Of a DNA stretch of 64,000 bases, positions 10,790-23,104 are shown one piece after another. The position numbers and the translations under genes are program-made. The DNA is from Kitagawia praeruptora (taxonomy: Eukaryota; Streptophyta; Magnoliopsida; Apiales; Apiaceae). The stretch covers positions 104,142,501 through 104,206,500 of the forward strand of contig CM075346.1 in the NCBI GenBank assembly GCA_037693485.1, given 5' to 3'. How positions within the stretch are numbered: the first letter of the stretch is position 1; each line of letters begins with the position of its first letter. The notes below the pieces were generated by a model. That model saw nothing but the letters and a program-made list of their open reading frames with translations. It was not told the origin of the DNA and ran no database searches.

Positions 10790-13700
10790 TCAACTATTTG
10801 ATGTTTCTTTTCCTTTACCACTTCCCTGATAAGATTCACCTCTGTCATCCTTAGTTCTTTTTTTATTTCTCCCAGTCTGTTTATCTCCTCCCCCAGTCTG
10901 TTGCCTTTGAACTGTTTTTATCTCCCCCTTTTTGACATCAGCAACATTAATTCCAAGAAATTCAGTAACAGAACAAATGAGATTCATCAGAACTGCTTGA
11001 TTTTCCATAATAGTTACTTGGTTATCTTCAAGTGTTTGAAGTCTTGATTGAATTTCAACTTGAGATTTCTGAATGTCTTGTAGAACTTCAGAATTGACTT
11101 CAATGTTGGAAGTGTTTGGAATATCTTCAGATTCAAGTCTTGTAGAAGAAGTTGCCTGTGTAGAATAATATTCAAGTAATAAAACTCGAGTAGAGTTACA
11201 AACATCTTCATCTTTCTGATCTGAAGTTGTAATATGATCATCTTGTCCTTCACCAGTATTCTGTGTACTAACATCTATAAATCCTGACTCCTCCTTAGAT
11301 TGATCAGATACTGTTGATGTCTCAATTCTGGCTGATATTGGTAGTACAAACAAAGGAATACTAGGATCATTAGGAATATCTTCTAGTACAAGTGATGTAG
11401 AAGTTTGTCTTAGCCTTTCACCTCTTCTGTTGATAATTCCTGCAAGCCTTTCTTTTTGCTTTTGAGCTTTAACTTCTGGCATTGCATTGTGCTTTGCTAA
11501 GTCATTCTTCTCATACATCTTGATAAAAGAATAAGTACCAGCATCCATACCAAGATTGTCAGACCATGATTCAGGAAAAACCTGATCCCAGAAATCAAAC
11601 GATGGTGGTTTCCTAATTTTCTCTCCCTCACTATGGAGTTGATCATCCATACCCCCATTCTCAATTTGACTATCTAAAGTCAACACTCTTTCTACCTCTC
11701 CTTTTGCCTGGTCAGGAGCCAGCCTCTCTGATTGTGGATCAATATCCATCTTTTCAAGTGTATCACTTAAATTTGGATAAGTGCTCTCATGACCTATAGA
11801 AAAATAGAGTTTAGAAGAAGTTTTTATACCTGAACTCACGTGGAGAGAGGGTTCCTCATTTGGCAAGGGGCTTGAGGTTTTCTCCAAGGAGTGAGCTGCT
11901 ATAGTCTCTGAATCCTCACAAACATCTTCTTTCCTTCTAGAGACTACAGGCTCCAATATACCACTTTCAGGTTCTCTACTAGACTCTGATGTCTTCAGTA
12001 ATACTTCATTAGACACAACAGTTAGTATGTCACCGTCTTTAAGTGTTGTTTGCTGAGACACACCCTCAAGGTGGATAGACTCTGACTGAACAATATTTGT
12101 TTGATCTTCAGAAAAATCAATCAAAGTCATTCCTCCCATATCATAGGGTTTCTCACTTGCAATTTCAGTCATCACAGAAGACCTTTCAACATCAGCTATC
12201 ACAGCTCCTGAGTCATCCAACCTCTGACTAGATGGTTCTTGTGTTGCAGTGACTGTGATCTGATCTTTCCTACTATCCACCACCGGTGTAATAGTATCTT
12301 CTGTTGACTGCATTCCTCTACCTACTTCCTCCTGTTGTTCACCTTGAGCTGAAGCATCTTCAATAATAACATCCTTGTCAAATAAATATGCATGAAATGA
12401 TTGAAGTGCAACATGCTTTGAGAGTCCAAATTTATTGACTAATTGTCTTCTGACAGTTACATAGAAATACATCTTCATTAAGTCAAGTCTTTGATGTAGA
12501 AGTCCATACTCTTCTGGAAATAAAAGTTTTGGTACTCTTTCAACTAGAAAATCTAGAACAGGCTTGGATAGCTTCATTTTGATAGAAATAACTCCCATAG
12601 CCAGTCTGTATGATAATGTAGTTTCCTATAAAGAATCAATATCAAGATCTCTATAGTCATTTGCTGACTTGATTGTAGCTTCATTTGTAGAGACCTGCAT
12701 GATATTAGTTGGACTAGACTCTGTGTGTGTAGGTGACAAATGAATCTTTCTCCTTGTTCTCCTTGTATAGTGAGCAAAAGATTTATCCTGAGAAGACTCA
12801 AGAGGTGTAGACACAGAAGTGATCTTGGGATGAGATCCTTTTTCAATAGACACAGTCATTTGAGAGACAGTATCCAGTAACTGTTTTCCCTTTTTAAGTA
12901 CTACAGTCTTTTGAGAGACTGCAGCCTGGCTGTGACTAGGTGCTTCATCTCTTTGTCCTAGCTTAGAAATTTGAATTGCAGCCTTCAATTCTTCTCTCTC
13001 AGTAAGAGATATATTATCATCATCTTCACTAGAACTACTACTACTTGACACAACAAATCTTCTCTTCCTTACAACTGATGTCTTTTGAGAAACACCAGAG
13101 GTTAATTGGTTTCTTTGAAACAATAGACTGTGGATTAAAATTTTGTTCTTGAATTGTTTCAGAGACTATAATGTTTTGGGCTACTTGGGTAGACACAGGT
13201 GGGTTCTCCTCCAAATGAGATTCCTGAGCCATTTCACCACAAAAGAAAGAAGAATTGTAGAGAGTAGGAAGATAAGTTTTAAGAATTACCTGAACATGAT
13301 GTGGATAATGAATTGCAGGTATTTCATCTAGATTCTTTTCATTATCCTTCTTTGTAATGTCAGAGAAAATTCTCTTTTGCTGTACATAAGAAGAAACACA
13401 ATGTTCTCTACCAAATCTAGCTTCAACATCAGGAATAAAATGGTTAATAAACATTTACATAAATCTATGATAATAAACCATTTTCCTGTTTTGATCTCTT
13501 GACCCAAGTTTAATACACACCTGACTTAAGATAATGTGACCAATGTTAATTACTCTGTCATAAAGCAAACTGTAAGCAATATGTGAAGTAACTGAAGTAA
13601 TTTGCTGAAAAGAACTACATTTGCCAGTAAAATATTTAGAAATTCGATCAAATAAGAAAGACCATTCCTTCCTAAGAAAAGACCTATTTAACTGGCTCAT

Positions 13701-14114
13701 GTTGTCTAGAGGTCCATTATAACCTAATGCAGACAACATAGTTCTTACATCATCATCAGATGGTTCACTTGCATAATTATTAGTAACAGGTAAGTGAAGT
13801 ACTGAATTAACAACAGATTCAGTAATGTCATAAGTATCTTGTCCTAAGTGTAGAACCATCTTACCTGATTGACTCTGAGTAGAATCAATTACCTTAGCAT
13901 TCTCCCAAGCTTGTGAAATAGCAGCTTGATTTATTTCTGGAGATGCTGACAATGCATAATGCAAAGGTCCAATAGCCATAAAATCCATCCCAGGATGAAA
14001 ATCAGCTGATACTCCTTTCTTGTTGGTGATTGCTACAACATGATTATTCATCATAAAATCAAAGTCACCAAACTTGAAAGCTACTGATTTAGGTAGACTT
14101 CCTTGAGCTGCCAT
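10790..14114 (-). pseudogene. Env-like (extra) ORF of copia element B, broken
   Basis: Minus-strand frame from ATG 14114 to 10790, homologous along its length to the A copy. Breaks: TAA at 13455-13457, a single-base frameshift near 13105, and TAG at 12626-12628. The last 602-codon part (ATG 12598 to 10790) is fully open and includes the C-terminal coiled-coil-like stretch. The TAG at 12626 matches the TAG of copy A at 5528, so it predates the split of the two copies or has a function. Domain content is as in A: conserved N-terminal domain, poly-Ser/acidic middle, Gln/Glu-rich C-terminus. Confidence 0.78.
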
Positions 14115-14719
14115 TTTTGATCTGAAAAGAACTTGAGAAATCTTGAAATTGATTAGAGATTTTGAGCACTTAATGAATGTTTTTGCCTTAGGAAATACGA
14201 ATTAGAAGTTAGCAATAAACAATCAGAGTCTCAAAATAAAGATATATTCAAAAATCCTTCAGACCCACTAACCCACGTTGACACGTAGATTGACAGGTGT
14301 CAGTCCCTGAAAAATGCAGTTTACCCATGATTTTTGGAAAATAAAATCCAAAATTGATTTCAAATAAATAAATCAGGGTAAAATAAAATAAAATCAATAC
14401 TGATCAGCTTCATTTTCTGATGTGATCTTTTTCACCAAGATAATCACAACTCTGAATGTGATTAAAAAATAAAAATAATCATCAATCCTGATGAAATCAC
14501 TTTCGTTTTCCTGATCATTATCATCCTGATTCCAAAGATTAAATGGAGTTCCATGTGACAATTTTAGAATTTAACCTGAAAAGAACATCAATAATCTAAA
14601 CAAAAAATCTTGTTAGATTGTCAAAAATATCTTGGAAATATGAAAGAACCAGTCATACGCATAGATGTATACGCCAATACATTGAATATTTAAAATGACT
14701 GTTCAGCTTCTCACTTTTT

Positions 14720-14732
14720 CCTTTATAAACCC
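14720..14732 (+). promoter_or_regulatory. TATA box for antisense ORF of copia B
   Basis: CCTTTATAAACCC, identical to the motif in copy A, lies about 80 bp before the ATG at 14808. Confidence 0.5.
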
Positions 14733-14807
14733 TTGATATCTTTTGCCTTTCTTAACTCCAAAAACACACAAAACCTCTCTGTAAACACAGAGCTTCCACA
14801 AAACACA

Positions 14808-15104
14808 ATGACCTTCAACCCAATCTTTCGATTTCTCACAGATGATGAACACCAAAGATTCAATATTCGTCTCTTTGAAGAGATGACTTTTCTCATCGTT
14901 TTAGACATGGTTGGAGTAGATCCATATAATGTCTAGAACCTTCTCTTTGAACATCCATCTGTTGGATACAATCACCCTCTAACCTCCTCAAAACTTGAGG
15001 ATGAAGAATTTGGCCGAGAGTCTGAGGTTGATCTTGATGGGGATACTATACATTCAAGTCAGCTGCTCTCATTCAAGTCGCCCAGACAAGGAATCCAGGA
15101 GTAA
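14808..15104 (+). pseudogene. Antisense ORF of copia element B, one nonsense change
   Basis: Same 98-codon frame as the antisense ORF of A, from ATG 14808 to TAA 15102-15104, with an in-frame TAG at 14934. Besides that stop I see three amino-acid changes and two silent changes relative to A. That is too few to tell whether selection acts. Total frame length is unchanged. Confidence 0.6.
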
Positions 15105-15224
15105 TCATCAAAGTGACTCTTGAGATGCTCCTTGTCCTGAAGTAGATCTCTGAAGACTAAGAACAACAATAACTTTAGACAAGAATAGGGTTATCAGTAG
15201 AAATTAGACAAAAAGATATTTGTA

Positions 15225-15285
15225 TTTCATTTTCATGTATGTAATGCTTTCAATTAATGAAAATACAATTTCTTATTATCTACTT
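15225..15285 (+). terminator. Possible poly(A) region of antisense gene in copia B
   Basis: Contains ATGTAATGC then AATGAAAATACA, as in copy A. It lies about 120 bp past the antisense ORF. Confidence 0.35.
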
Positions 15286-15650
15286 GTCTGTGATTGTTTA
15301 TTGACTGATCTGAAAAACAATATAAACTATTAGTATGAATGAATTAAAGTTTGCTTGCATAGACTTAACAAAACACAGAATTAGATCACTACATAAAATG
15401 AACTTCAGGATTTGAAACAATAGTACACACAAATTTCACAATCGTGATACTGACGATAAAATCCTGATGACGTCAGTATACTGATAGCAATCCTGATCCT
15501 GATGTTTATTAACAAGTCTATCATACTGAAATTTATCAAAGTACAATGTTACAGCTTAAGTATTTAACAATCAAATATAGATCCTGACAAGAATATCAAG
15601 TCTATAAGCTGAAAACAACATACCTTGCTACTTTTGCAGATGTTAAAGAT

Positions 15651-15724
15651 CTAGAAATTTAACATTCCTAACTCAATTACTAATCTACTGAATGCAGTCT
15701 CATCAAGTGGTTTAGTTAGAATAT
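15651..15724 (-). pseudogene. RNase H tail of copia B pol
   Basis: Minus strand encodes the last residues of copia pol (ILTKPLDE.., stop TAG at 15651-15653). It corresponds to A positions 2429-2502. It is cut by the LTR of F at 15725. The rest of B pol resumes at 26587 but lacks the equivalent of A 1907-2428. Confidence 0.85.
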
Positions 15725-17024
15725 TGACAAGGCCGTCGCGTGCCTATCAAATATTAATATCTAACTAATCCTTCTAACAATGTAGTCGGGTAAGTCAGAG
15801 TCGATCCCACAGAGACAAACGTATCAATCACCAGTTATTTCTGATTTAATTCGGCTAAGCAAGTAACACAATAAATATTGAGAGATTATTAAACTAATTT
15901 TATACTAAAGAGAATTGTGTTTGTATTAATCAAATATTAAAAAAAACATCCAGAGTTAAGTATCCCCACTAGCATGAATTAATGCAATCGTGAATTTCCT
16001 CCCCAAATAATCAGATATATTACTCAAAAGGAAATATGCGCCCTATAAATACCAATAACCCCTCTCGAGTATTAATGGCTTCTCTTAAAATACAATCAAA
16101 CCTATTCTCATGGTATCATGTAATTTAGAGACATTAATCACAACACCCTAATTTCCTAACAATCCATTCTACCTATTCTCATGGAGAATTTCATGTTCTT
16201 ATTGGATAAATCACAACCATCTAAATCCAACTCTCGTTGATAATTAGATATTGGTTCAAACAATACACATAATCACGTCTGATTTGTATTTGTTAATTTA
16301 AACAACTCAATAGCCAAGAGCAATTAAACAATCAATTTAGGGGAATTGGAAATTCACACATTAATCATAACTAGGGTTCAACTTAACCCTAGATTAATAA
16401 TCTACTCACTCATAATTAAACTAGCAAAAAAAACAAATAATAATAAGAACACATAATTAATCTATTATTGAGAATAGAGAAGAAACCTTCAATCTTTAAT
16501 CTTTGCACAAGAAGAAAAATTGCTCTCCTCTCTCCCTCTGTGTATCTATACGTACGTATGTATCCCCCTAATAATAATAATCTCTAATGTTTTTTTATGT
16601 CTCTAATAAAAATATTTTACAAGTACGTTTCCTAAACTGAATAGATTTCTAAGGAAAATTCATAGTTGACTCTTCCCAAGTAATTCTGGGCCGCTCCAGT
16701 TGTAATATGACATCTGGACCATCTTAGAATGATAGATAATTTAATTATCTTCGCGTGGGTTGTTGAATCGCTTAATTCTGACTTGTAGAACTCGAGATAT
16801 GACCCAAATAGTGAAGTACGCGCGTGCAGCCCAACAAATCCGAATTTCCTTCTAATAAATCTCCAAATTAAACTCTTTATTCTCCAATCCTTCCAAATTT
16901 AGAATTTCCTTGCTTCCTACAATAAAACATTAAAATCTATTAAATAAAAATCCAATTAAATTCAAAATACAATAAATATGAGGAATATAATCATGTAAAA
17001 TATATATAAATATACACTCTATCA
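15725..17024 (-). repeat. 3' LTR of Athila F (1300 bp)
   Basis: Starts TGACAAGG and ends CTCTATCA as displayed. It pairs with 24985-26282 (1298 bp) at roughly 98 percent identity by eye, mostly substitutions plus two small length changes. It lies directly against the RNase H tail of B. Confidence 0.92.
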
Positions 17025-17040
17025 AACATCCCCACACTTA
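17025..17040 (-). promoter_or_regulatory. Polypurine tract of Athila F
   Basis: On the minus strand AAGTGTGGGGATGTT directly precedes the LTR. The same tract lies beside the LTR of E (50866-50880) and at 26283-26298. Confidence 0.75.
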
Positions 17041-19533
17041 GCATTTGCACGTCCTCGGTCAAATAAAAAATTAAAATTATTCTAACTAACATCACTTTCG
17101 TAGATGACACGATTGCATTGAGCATATACAACAAGCCGTTAAACCCCTAGGTAGCCCTAGTAGGACGAGTGTTGTCTCGTGAGGGTTTATAGAAGATATA
17201 CCCACAAAATCAAATATTTTCAATCACCAAGTCTTAAACATGCAACAATTCATAGTACTCCACATATGCAAACCTCAATCACACAACAATCTGAGAAGAT
17301 CTGAAAGTACACCACTTACACAAAACAATCCAAGTATGCACACGTTGTCTTAACAGACAAAAATATCATGAAATAAACATCAAAGTCTCCTTCAATAAGT
17401 AAGCATGCCATGGATAGAAAATCTCACATTGCTCTCAATTCACACAAGTGTATAGGTGTTAACGTTTCACTCAAGTTCAATCAAAATAAACATGTGCTAC
17501 CATATGCTTGGTTGTCCACCAAATCTCCACTACTTCGTATATGTGCATACACAAATCAAAAGGTCTTCATTAAAGGTTGTAATGGGGCTTAGGTATGGGG
17601 TAGGATATCAAAGAAATAGGCTAACAAGTGGCTAAACTTGATAAACCAATAGAGCATAGTGTTCACTTCTAATTGTAGCACTCAACATGAATAGTAGATC
17701 ATGTAAAAGATAATTAAACTTTCACATGCATTAAACCCATAAGCACATCATTATGTACTTCCCCACTTTCACATTGCAATAAGCAATGAACAATAACTCT
17801 CATTCGATCTCCTTCAAATTTTTTCTTTTTTTTCCTTTTCCTTTTTTTTTAATCAAGCAACCACATTATATAATTCCCACCAAAATATCAAACCTTAACA
17901 AATAAATCCCCACACTTGAACATTCACCCGCCCTTAAGTTGAATCACAATGCTCTACCAGTAAATCAAGATAAGAATAAATAAGTAGGCTCAAAAATTAT
18001 AGAGTGGTGATAATTGAAAGAAACAGATATAAGCTCAAGGGGGCTTACTAAGGATATAACTCATAAGGATAGTGTTTAGGTCAATGAGGTTAATCCTAGT
18101 GCCTTTATCATTTTCATGCACACACATAACATGTAGTCTCAACAAGGTATCAAAACAAGTTCTAGAGCAATGCTAATTGACGAACAACACACAACAAAGA
18201 AATTCGATTGATATAAAATGTATCAATCATTAATTAGGCTCAAAATCTCACAAGGTGAAAGCATGCTCGACTCAATAAATTTGACTAAGAAGCATCTCAA
18301 GTTTTTAAATTTTCGAAAGCACACACAAAGAATTATCAAGCAACAAATGATTTTTATTCTATGATACAACACTCAGAATTAATCATGCAAAATAAGTCTA
18401 CAAAATGTGTACTTATCATCACTAACATGCTTTTGACATGACAATTATATACAAAAAGTTTTCTAGTTTTTTCAATTTTTTTTTATTTTTATCATATACA
18501 TTTTTTTTGATTTTTTTATACATTAAGAACGTATCCCCACACTTAAATGGTTCATTGTCCTCAATGAATAATTTATTAAAAGAAAGAAAGAAAAAAAGAA
18601 AAAAATCTAGCAATCCTAAAAATAAAATACAAAAAGAATAATAAAAAAAATATATATATAAATAAAGGTTAGAAATACTCCCCTAGTAGCCATGAAGTGT
18701 CCTTGAAAAATTATTGTGGAAGCTCCAATTGAATTAGACAAAATGCTGGGCCATTTCTCTCTTTATTAAAATCAGAATGCATATTATTGCATAACAGACT
18801 TAGCTGGTGCAGTGGTACAGCTGTGCAAACAGAAGCTTTGTACCCAAAGGTCAGGGGTTCAAACCTTTGACAACAGTTTAATTTTTTTAGTAGCACATAT
18901 AGCAGGCGCGCATGCATGCACAAAGCTCCCGCACGTGAGTTACAAGAGGAATGAGTTATGTGGTCAGAAACTTTCACACGGCCTTCACAAATTCAGCACT
19001 CTCAAAATAGTAGTGCGCGCGATAAATACATAAAACAGGAGAATCGGCACGTCCAACACACAAGCCGCATGCTCCACAAATAAAGCGCCCCGGAACTACA
19101 GAAATTTTTGCACAGGCCACCATGAATTCGCACGGCCAACATATAAACAGGTGCACATGCTGAAGGAACGGAAACATCCGCATGGTCTTCATTATTTTCG
19201 CATGGGCAACATATCTTTGCTGTTCAATTTTTTTTTTCCAAAATTCACATGGCTGCTCCTCAAAATACACTCCAAACATATAATTTCTGCTTATCATTAT
19301 TTTTTTTCAAAATTTAAATAAAACACCAAGTGTCATAAATAAATTATCCTTGCACCTACCTGAAACAATTCACACAAACTCATCAAGGCACCTTGTGGGA
19401 GTAATAAAAAAAATCTAATCTAAAAAAAATACAAAAAAATTGAAATAAAAATTTACTAACCTTATTAAAATCATGGGTTGCCTCCCAAGAAGCACATTTG
19501 TTTAATGTCGTTAACCCGACACCGTCTCATCAA
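17041..19533 (-). other. Long non-coding 3' region of Athila F
   Basis: About 2.5 kb between integrase and PPT without a credible ORF. The block 17041-17192 is highly similar to 50881-51040 in E and 26299-26450, and contains an ACGAG/CTCGT stem-loop. Similarity to E continues patchily to about 18710. Poly-T/poly-A tracts lie near 17820-17850 and 18470-18650. Athila elements often have an env-like ORF here; I do not see one. Confidence 0.7.
18796..18895 (+). repeat. tRNA-derived SINE-like segment
   Basis: Contains a perfect RNA polymerase III B-box, GGTTCAAACC (18856-18865), and about 45 bp upstream an A-box-like TAGCTGGTGCAGTGGTA (18801-18817). A T-rich tail follows (18880-18890). This A-to-B spacing fits a tRNA-derived SINE head. 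There is no cloverleaf good enough for a functional tRNA, and no target duplication was identified. Confidence 0.45.
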
Positions 19534-20468
19534 TCATTCTGAAGAAGTGGAAGACAACTGAATATTCACCTCCTCGTTAATTTGTTCACCAGCTCTATAA
19601 TGTTTCACTCTTTGCCCATTCACCTTAAATGACTCTCCATGGGTATTCAACAATTCAACTGCACCATATGGAAAAACCTTGCATACCTTGAACGGACCCG
19701 ACCACCTAGAACGAAGTTTTCCGGGAAAAAGTCTCAATCTTGAATTAAATAGAAGAACTAGCTCCCCTTCCTTGAATTATCTTCGTAATAACCCTTGTCA
19801 TGCCACTTCTTTGTTTTCTCCTTGTAAAGCTTAGAACTTTCATAAGCCTCAAAACGAAGCTCATCTAGCTCATTAAGTTGTAGACGTCTCTTCTCACCTG
19901 TTGCTGACATATCAAAATTCAGACCCTTAATAGCCCAAAATGCACGGTGCTCCAACTCAACGGGAAGATGACATGCTTTTCCATAAACCAGTCTGTACGG
20001 AGTTGTCCCAATAGGTGTCTTAAATGTAGTTCTATATGCCCAAAGTGCATCATCAAGCTTCGTAGACCAATCCTTCCTTGATTTTGCGACTGTCTTTTCC
20101 AAGATAGTTTTTATTTCACGGTTAGAGATCTCCACCTGACCACTGGTTTGGGGATGATAAGAAAGTTCCACCTTATGATAAACTCCATATTTCTTCAACA
20201 TAGCTTCAAAACGATTTTCGAGAAAATGTTTTCCTCCATCACTAATCAAAACCCTTGGCATTCCAAATCTAGGAAAAATCGTCTTCTTAAAGAACTTGCT
20301 CACAACACGAGCATCATTAGTGGGAGATGCAATGGCTTCAACCCATTTCGAGACGTAATCCACAGCTACCAAGATATATCGGTTCTTAAAAGATGGAGGG
20401 AATGGTCCCATAAAATCTACTCCCCAAACATCGAAAAGCTCTACTTCAAGAATGCTATTGAGGGGCAT
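19534..20468 (-). pseudogene. Athila F integrase (core and C-terminal part)
   Basis: The core runs from 20468 to 19758 and carries the catalytic triad: Asp in VWGVDFMG, Asp in LISDGG, Glu in GQVEISNRE. The C-terminal part lies in another frame (19737-19534; RWSGPFKV), so a frameshift or small loss lies near 19740-19760. The family function is joining cDNA to host DNA. The zinc-binding N-terminal part lies upstream across a stop near 20550. Confidence 0.88.
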
Positions 20469-21217
20469 CTCATTGCGTCTTGAAATATTTCCAGTTCGTT
20501 GACAATGATCACAAGAATGAACATATTGGTGGACATCTTTAAAAAGAGTTGGTCAATAAAAACTGCACTGAAGAATCTTTGCAGCAATTTTCGTAGTACT
20601 TGCATGACCACCACTTGGCAAATCGTGACAATGTGAGATTATAGAAGCAATCTCATTGTCCAGAACACATCTTCTAATGACTCCATCTGCACAAGATTTA
20701 TAGAGAAAAGGACCATCCCAAAAGTGCTTCCTCACATCATAGAAAAACTTCTTCTTTTGGTGCGATGAGTAACCATGAGGAACAGTACCACTAGCTAAGA
20801 AATTAGATATATCAGCATACCAAGGAACCTCTATCCTTGCAAGAGAAAGTAGATGATCGTCAGAAAAAGAATCATTAATCGGAATATTTTTACCATCATC
20901 CTCATCAAAAGTAAGGCGTGAAAGATGATCAGCAACCACGTTCTCAACCCCTTTCTTGTCTTTAATCTCTAAGTCAAATTCTTGAAGAAGTAGAATCCAA
21001 CGAATCAAACGAGGTTTAGCATCCTTTTTATTCATCAAATACCTCAAAGCTGCATGATCCGTGTGAACAATTACCTTCGAACCAACGAGATAGGATCGAA
21101 ACTTTTCCATAGAATACACCACTACTAGCAATTCTTTCTCCGTTGTGCATAATTAATCTGAGCTCCATCCAACGTCTTGCTTGTATAGTAAATAGCATGA
21201 AGTTTTCCATCTTTCCT
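20469..21217 (-). pseudogene. Athila F RNase H end and integrase zinc region
   Basis: The frame 21131-20553 carries the RNase H end (VHTDHAALRYL, ADHLSRL) and the start of the integrase HHCC region (CHDLPSGGHAS). A stop at 20553 separates it from the cysteine pair, which is encoded just before 20468. Between 21218 and 21131 a stop and a one-base frameshift split RNase H. Confidence 0.82.
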
Positions 21218-21748
21218 CTAGCCTAAAACTTCACCAATAGCTTGATCACTTGCATCACACATGATCTCAAATGGTAATTTCCAATCCGGTGGTTGTATGA
21301 TTGGAGCAGAGATAAGAGCTTTCTTTAACGTTTCAAAAGCCTCAACACAAGCATCGTTAAACACAAAAGGTACATCCTTACCTAAGAGCTCAGTTAGAGG
21401 TCGAGCAATCTTCGAAAAATCTTTAATGAAATGGTGATAGAATCCCACATGACCAAGAAAACTTCTTATCCCCTTGACTGAAGTAGGGGGTGGTAAGCGC
21501 TCAACAACCTCGACCTTGGCTCTATCAACTTCAATGCCTCTTTTTGAAACAACATGACCCAAAACAACTCCCTCTTGTACCATAAAGTGACATTTTTCCC
21601 AATTGAGAATTAGATTAACTTCTTGACATCTATGAAGCACCTTCTCCAAGTTATGTAAGCATGCATCAAAAGAAGTTCCACCAACTGAAAAGTCATCCAT
21701 AAAAACTTCCATAATGTCTTCAATGAAATCTGAGAAAATTGCCATCAT
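21218..21748 (-). pseudogene. Athila F RT C-terminal half and RNase H start
   Basis: Contains the RT active site as FMDDF near the start, then LGHVVS, the thumb/connection motif VKGIRSFLGHVGFY and the RNase H start (CDASDQAIG). It is separated by a single stop (near 21755) from the N-terminal half of RT. The segment from VKGIRS onward is the region that survives, altered, in the chimeric ORF of E. Confidence 0.88.
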
Positions 21749-21754
21749 ACATCG

Positions 21755-23104
21755 CTAAAAGGTGGGAGGAGCACAACATAGACCAAACGGCATTCTGCAG
21801 TATGCAAATGTACCATAGGGACATGTAAAAGTTGTCTTTTCTTGATCATTTGGATGGATAGGAATCTGGAAAAAACCTGAATATCCATCTAAGAAGTAGA
21901 AGTAAGAATGTTTCGCCAACCGTTCAAGCCTTTGATCAATAAAAGGGAGAGGAAAATGATCTTTCCTTGTGGCTTTATTCAATTTTCGATAATCAATGCA
22001 CATTCGCCACCCTGTAACAGTTCTAGTAGAGATCGACTCACCCTTATCATTCTTCACCACGGTCATTCCTCCTTTCTTTGGCACTACATGTACCGGACTA
22101 ACCCACTTGCTGTCAGAGATAGGGTAGATTATACCGGCATCAAGAAGTTTTAAAACCTCCTTTTTGACCACTTCCATCATATTAGGATTGAGTCTCCGTT
22201 GAGGCTCAATAGAAGAAGCTTGCTCATCTTCCAAAATAATTTTATGCATGCAGAAAGATGGATTAATACCCTTAATATCATCAATGGAATACCCAATAAC
22301 ATTTTTATATTTTCTCAAGACCATGAGCAATTGCCCAATTTGAATGTCATCAAGCTCAGAATCAATGATGATAGGATATGTTTCATTAGGGCCCATAAAC
22401 ACGTATTTCAAAGATGCAGGTAGGGGTTTCGGTTCTACCTTAGGAGGCGTGGAACTCTCCTTGACTTCCTCATGTTGTAGCACATTCGAATGTTCAAGTT
22501 TAATTGTAGGTGTTGCATCCAAGAGCTTCTGGTAACCCTTACATTCTTCATTTTCTTCATCCATGTTACCATCAAGAACAGCTTGAAGTGGATCCTCATA
22601 TGATAAAGTTTTGGCTTTCATGTCGATCACTTCTTCAAGTGCATCCACCCTGTTTAAAGTCTCATCCGCAGAAGGATGTCCCATTGTACTTTGCAGCTTG
22701 AATTCCATTTTCTCTTCGCCTACTTCGAAATAAATTCTTCCATTTTTCATGTCAATGATAGCTCCAGCTGTTGCTAAGAAAGGCCTCCCAAGAATGATAG
22801 GAATATTTGCATCTTCTTCCATTTCCATGACAACAAAATCACATGGAATATAAAACTTTCCTACCTTAAGGGGCACATCTTCAAGAATTCCAAGTGGAAA
22901 TTTCACACTTCTATCTGCCAGTTGTAGAGAGATACGTGTGGGTTTTAGTTCACCCATCTGAAGCTTTTCACAAATTGATAAAGGCATCAAACTGACACTT
23001 GCTCCAAGATCACACAAAGCTCTTTTGATTTCGACATCCCCTAGCTTGACAGGAATATAATAGCTACCTGGATCCGCTAACTTCTTTGGAAGATCATTTT
23101 GCAA
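21755..23104 (-). pseudogene. Athila F aspartic protease and RT N-terminal half
   Basis: The protease has LCDLGASVSLMP with the ILGRPFL flap partner, followed by a linker of about 150 residues and RT motifs (WRMCIDYRKLN, FFLDGYSGFFQI-like, MPFGLCCAP). It overlaps the end of the gag frame by 28 bp in another frame. Athila normally has gag and pol in one frame, so this offset is probably a frameshift mutation near 23100. Confidence 0.88.

Noticed and set aside
15720..15724. A 5-bp target duplication for Athila F
   Set aside because: AATAT on the left does not recur next to either possible right end (26282 or 26586); the right end is deleted.
1..15724. Assembly artefact creating the A/B inverted repeat
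   Set aside because: A and B differ by private stops, indels and a longer LTR in B, so they are distinct copies; still worth confirming with long reads.
18422..18641. Overlapping ORFs on both strands near 18.5 kb
   Set aside because: They are made of poly-Lys/Phe from A/T tracts in the non-coding 3' region of Athila F.
18796..18895. A functional tRNA gene
   Set aside because: Boxes A and B are present, but no acceptor or anticodon stems could be formed; a SINE-like head fits better.
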